Below, piece after piece: positions 59,534-64,000 of a stretch of DNA of 64,000 bases. Origin of the DNA: Saccharina japonica (taxonomy: Eukaryota; Sar; Phaeophyceae; Laminariales; Laminariaceae); contig MEHQ01003238.1 of the NCBI GenBank assembly GCA_008828725.1, forward strand, positions 314,166-378,165. Direction: 5' to 3'. Position 1 is the stretch's first letter; the number at the start of each line of letters is the position of its first letter. Position numbers and translations under genes: made by a program. Below the pieces are notes generated by a model. It had not been told where the DNA came from and did no database searches. It was given only the letters and a program-made list of their open reading frames with translations.

Positions 59534-61189
59534 GTGCAATAATACCGTAAATGATACTATTAATAATACGGTTTCGTGATATAAATATATACGTGTGTGT
59601 GTCCTGTACAGTACAGCAGGACGCTTACTGCTGTCTACTGTTGTTGTCCTTCGGCCTCCTCCTATACGGTTTGTTTGCCCTCTGCCTTGTTTGTATGAAT
59701 ACCATGGACGACCAGGTACTAACTACTATTAATACTATACTACTTTACGGACAAGCGCGAAACATACACCGATCGATCCTGAACGATCCCACTTTTTTCT
59801 GAATAGTTCTGGGATCCCCATACTCCCCACGTGAAGAATCCAGCAGATATATATATATACGAGTATCATACGATGACTCAGGCCTGAAGGGATTACGCTT
59901 CTTTGGCAAGCGGCTCTCGTCCCGCGGAGATGCTCCCCACGACTTTAGGACACGAGGAAAATTGATTGGTGCTGGTATCAACCAGCGGGCGCAGCAGCAG
60001 TACAACAATCTTCTTGTTTCGTGTTCGGAGCCGCCTGGAACTACTTGCTGATGTGAACTACCCAGAGCCAGTCAGACGCTGGCTGTGTGTGACTGTACGT
60101 ACGATACTTTTGTACTGGTACTGCAGTACGTGTACAACTGTATAACACACTCACTCGTAGTTCGGTAGGTTATGTATGTATGTACGCATATACGTGGTAG
60201 TATTTTGGGCGCAGGAAAGCCACCAACTATAACTGCTGCAGTCGGCCAGGCCTTACGATATAATCCACAGGCAGCGACCTCTCAGTGGCAAGATCGTGCG
60301 GCGTCTGTAGAGAGCTGTAGAGATATGGTACGATATAAATGAGGATTTTTAGTGGGAGCGAGAGTCTCGGGGGGTGAACTGAAAACCCTTGAGTTTATCC
60401 ACTGAACTTTGCCTCTTTAATACTGGTGTACCGCTGTCCTTTCGTCTTTTCGTTTTTTCGGTATCTGCATCAGATGATCTACTGGAGGAGCTGATCCGCT
60501 GCCTACGCGGCTGGCTGTGGTCACCAGTTCACCAGTACGTACCGACTGCTATATCATCTCCAGCAGCACTGACTGGATCTTGCCGCCGCTCGGGGCCCCC
60601 TCCACCCTCCATCCTCCACCCTCCTATATATGATACATACCGTTACATGTGTTTGCTCGCAATAAATAATATCAGAGTAATTCATAATACCTGGTGCCTG
60701 GTACCAGGCCTCACCGCGAAGCTCGGGCGTTGACTTTATTCAGATTGCAAGGAGGTTAAGCCAGCCACCATAGACATCTCAACGCAGCAGCAGCAGAGCA
60801 GCAGCACAGCAGCAGCAGCAGTGAGTGGTGAGAGTGAATGGTTGGCACTTTATTTCGTCGTACGTGATGCCGACGACGATGCATATATATGACGCCAGAG
60901 ATCAGAAAGTGGCGCATATACAGCGGCTGCGTGAACCTACAGGAGGATAATCTACAGTACAGTATCAGTAGTATATTGATAGTGGTTCGGCTTGTTTCTT
61001 GTTTTGTTGTGTTTTCGCACCCGGTACGTTGGCATTTCATTTGCTCGCCCCTTCGGCCGAAAAATAGATGGCACTTTGCAGTCTTCAAAAAAACAAATCC
61101 GTTTGTTTATATTCTGTTTCGACGTTTTAACATCATTCTTGGTACAAATTCGACCTATCACTTCTGCTGTAGACTCTTCGGTGGCAGAG
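59534..61189. other. Intergenic stretch, no gene recognised
   Basis: Contains CAG-rich simple repeats near 60783-60824. Nothing else is supported. Confidence 0.35.
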
Positions 61190-62115
61190 TCCATGGCAAG
61201 CCGCGGCATTACCAGGCATGCCATGGCAACCCGCGACAGTGCCCGTGGCAAGCCCTAGGGCATTTTTACGGCATACCACGGCAAACTCCACGGCACGCCA
61301 CGGAAAGTTCCACGGTTGTTGGCAAGGCCCCCGCGCCCGCGCTCCACGGCATACCATGGCGGGGCCCACGGCAAGCCTCATGATAAGCCCCACGGCGAGG
61401 CCCACAGCAATATCCACAGCAATCTCCACGACAATATCCACGGCAATAACCACGGCAATATCCACGGCAAGGCTCGCGGCAAGGCCCACAACAATATCCG
61501 CGGCAAACCCCACGGCCAGGCCCACGGTATTAACCATGGCAACATATACGGCAAGCCCCACGGCAAGCTCCACGGCGAGCCCCACGGCACTCTCCACGGC
61601 AAGCCCTATTGAAATCTCCACGGCAATCCCACACCAACGCGGCACCCTGATCCCACCCGAACGTTAATCCACCCTGTGGGGGCGGGGGGTCAGTCCCCGG
61701 TGGGATCAGGGGACCGGGTGGGCCTCCAGCGGCTCCTGCGGACGAAGACTTATTATGTTTCTGCGTCTTGTGGGCGGGGTCAGGTCCGGGTGGGATCAGG
61801 GGGCCGGGTGAGCCTCCGGCCGCTCCTTCGGGTGACATTGCCATGGCTTGCTTACCACGGTTTGCCGTGGGTCTTGCCGCCATTGCCATGGCTTGCTCAC
61901 CATGGTTTGCCATGGGTCTTGCCGTGGATATTGCCGTGGGGCTTGCCATGAGGGGGTTGCCATGGCAGGTGCCTTCTGGTCCTACTGTTGTGGGGAACCA
62001 TGGCAAAGTCCCACGGCACGTAGCATGGGCACAACCATAACACCTGCCGTGGCAGCGCCATGGCCGATGATAACCCGTGGGTCTTGCCGTGGCAAGCCGT
62101 GGTTTGCCATGATCA
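61190..62115. repeat. 12-bp CCACGGCAA repeat array in two opposed blocks
   Basis: From 61190 to 61640 the motif CCACGGCAA recurs about every 12 bp, with variable spacer bases and an occasional 9-bp step. From about 61840 to 62115 the opposite motif, TTGCCGTGG, recurs. Between them, two direct copies of a GC-rich segment (about 61677-61742 and 61771-61834; GGTGGGATCAGGGG and GCCTCC-GCGGCTCC parts) form the centre. The forward block reads HGKPHGKAHGNI on the plus strand and tryptophan/proline repeats on the minus strand, both because 12 is a multiple of three. The layout allows a large imperfect hairpin. Confidence 0.85.
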
Positions 62116-62582
62116 CTGTGCCATGGTGTGCCACTAAAATGTCACATAATGTGCATCCGTGGTGGAGGGGCAAAGGTGCATTATATACTGTACCTGGTGG
62201 TGTTTTCAGGGGCCACTTCGCCATACACAGTTAACCTGCGGCGTCGGAGTCAATGTGAACGATAACCAACCAATACTTGGATGTACGTAAGTACGTAGTG
62301 GTCTTCAATTTCTGTTTCTTCGTCCTGTTTGCGATTGCCACAAGCTACGGTACACATTGTCGGATGGAACAACCATAACACTAATTCAACTATACAACAT
62401 ATAATGCATGCATCTGATGAGAAGTGGGCCATGATGGTCTCTCCCTGAGTCCCACGCCTGCGATCTAAGAAATTCCTTGCTCGGCAAAAGAAAGCGTCTA
62501 CAGACAGTACGAGTAATAGCATATGATAGGACAGTGCGACGGTACGATGAGTGCGAGCTGCGTGGATGGAGGGTCGGGGGGA

Positions 62583-62640
62583 GGGGGGGGGGGGGGCGTA
62601 CTCATTTGTTGCTTGCCTCAGTCATTTGACCATTGACCAC
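62583..62640 (-). repeat. Poly-G headed repeat end, copy at 62.6 kb
   Basis: A G run (62583-62596) followed by CGTACTCATTTGTTGCTTGC and CTCAGTCATTTGACCATTGA. Nearly the same sequence follows the G run at 12069-12079 (GCGTACTCATTCGTTGCTTG), and a shorter match (GCGTACTCGTGTGTTGCTTG) follows the run at 40424-40434. Read on the minus strand, these are repeat 3' ends finishing in poly-C. The 40.4-kb copy is attached to the LINE remnant. Confidence 0.65.
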
Positions 62641-64000
62641 GCATCCCTTTCGAAGCGTAGCGCAGGAACTACGGCAATCCTTAGACCGCAAAAGCAGTAC
62701 CAGGTATATAGTACTCTTGGGCATAGATTGGTTTGGTTCGTGCTGAACAAGCACCATGAAATTCGTCAAATTTGGATGGCTTCTTGAGGCTTCATGCATC
62801 TGGTCGGCCCCCAACATGCCCACCACCACCACCAACAACAACAGCAGCCCGCCGGCTCGACCGACTCTGGCCGACCGCAATAATACTACAAATAGTGCAG
62901 TACTGTACGCAGACTAAGCGGTTTATCACACTACTTTGCCAAACACCGGCAGAGAGAAAGTTATCATCGGCTTTCCAAAAATTGACCAATCAGAAAACTG
63001 CTGCTGAGTGCTTGTGTAGTAACCCACTCTAAGAATTGCAATCAATGTAAATACAAAAAAGACGTCACAAGTGACACCCCCTCTCGAACCCGATGCAGTA
63101 CGATCGTAAAGGATCCCATGCAGCCCAAAACCAGGGATTTTCGACCAATCAGAAGTCGCCGCTCAAAAAATTGACTGCTATGAAAACTGCGGGCAGGCTA
63201 TACCCCTCTCCCTCCTCGAAACAAAACGAATAGTCCTCAACCGTGAAATATAGACTTGAGTGTTGCTTGGTCGGACTGGGTCGCCCGCTTGCACTCCTAA
63301 ACACCAGAGACGGCGGCTAATCCTACCGTTCGCTGGAGAGCTGGCATATAGCCTACACAAACCACAACTAGCGCACGCGTACGCGTAACATCATACACGA
63401 ATATACTCGGCCACGCTCTCTTTTTTTGTGGCCTCGTCGTTCCCACCTTGGTTTTTTTCTCTGGAGACTACAGTGGAAGTCACAAGCTACGACGTATGCC
63501 TAACCACTAACCAACCCGGTCCTCTCTTGAGTCTAGTGTAGGCAACCACAAGATAGGCCAAAGTGCTAAAAGCGTGAAATCAGAAAACTGCGGGCATGAA
63601 ATCCCTTGCGTATTACTTCTAGTAGTTGGACACCTTATTTTCCACGGCAATCGATGCATTCCAAGCCGTGTATCGCCGCCTCTAGCCCAACCAGCAACCG
63701 CAAACTTGATAAAAAAAACGCAGAAGTTGTCAACTTGACGCTGAATTCGACTGACCTCTGAGTTTGACTGACCGTTGACTTTGACCGACCGCTGGGTCGA
63801 GGTTCAACGGCTATAAGTACATCGCCGCGAGTGCGCCACAAGAGACTGCTTGGATGATGTCACTTCAAAAAATGAACATCCAAGAGAGGAATTATTTGTC
63901 CCAATAAAAACAAAAACGACTACGAATAGAGAATAAGTGAAAAAAACATAAAAATATGTATATAAAAATGAACAGGGGACACACACACGCACGCCCCGCC
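62641..64000. other. End of window, no gene recognised
   Basis: Scattered short repeats, including ATCAGAAAACTGCGGGCA near 63581, which also occurs near 39175, and TTTGACTGACC-type steps at 63740-63790. No coding sequence supported. Confidence 0.35.

Noticed and set aside
61218-61667. Long frames rich in His-Gly or Trp-Pro repeats.
   Set aside because: All follow from the 12-bp CCACGGCAA repeat; both strands are open and no start context or splice site supports a gene.
61190-62115. CRISPR-like array.
   Set aside because: The units are 12-bp tandem repeats without constant-length unique spacers, in a eukaryotic genome.

Overview
This is eukaryotic nuclear DNA. Coding sequence comes in short exons of about 45-450 bases. 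They are separated by GT-AG introns (two are GC-AG) of 120 to about 1,800 bases, and the spaces between genes are full of repeats. One gene fuses isopentenyl-diphosphate isomerase to squalene synthase. From memory, that fusion is known in algae with secondary plastids (stramenopiles such as diatoms, haptophytes, dinoflagellates). A stramenopile or haptophyte alga is therefore likely; the intron-rich, repeat-rich layout would suit a brown alga or a relative. The species cannot be fixed from the window.

Layout. (1) 0.4-5.6 kb, + strand: NOP56, a core protein of box C/D snoRNPs, rebuilt as 10 exons and 482 residues. Its intron 4 carries two nearly identical 78-nt box C/D snoRNA candidates. (2) 6-21.5 kb: repeats. 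These include a 365-bp inverted-repeat element, a SINE, and a large composite element at 7.1-11.5 kb that holds a long fold-back palindrome, a non-autonomous hAT element with a perfect 8-bp target duplication, and a 42-bp repeat array. Further on are an array of TACTCCGAGTA-type palindromes, a 1.3-kb tandem duplication and a second SINE. (3) 21.7-30.4 kb, + strand: the IDI-SQS fusion, 14 exons, 715 residues. (4) 30.9-32.4 kb: a degenerate satellite and a MITE-like element. (5) 36.3-43.8 kb, - strand: an unidentified multi-exon gene with an acidic C-terminal half; its introns hold a second 42-bp array and a decayed LINE tail. (6) 44.06-57.18 kb, + strand: a B-box zinc finger joined to a full DUF2009 domain, 16 exons, 804 residues. 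It starts 217 bp from, and divergent to, the minus-strand gene. (7) 57.2-64 kb: a SINE, an exact 16-bp hairpin, a 12-bp repeat array in two opposed blocks, and a poly-G-headed repeat.

NOP56 and its intronic snoRNAs act in the same pathway, 2'-O-methylation of rRNA. IDI-SQS joins two steps of the isoprenoid-to-sterol route. The other two genes show no visible functional link to these. Exon borders were set by hand: each join in the three named genes keeps the reading frame and was checked against remembered family sequence. No alignment or transcript data were available.
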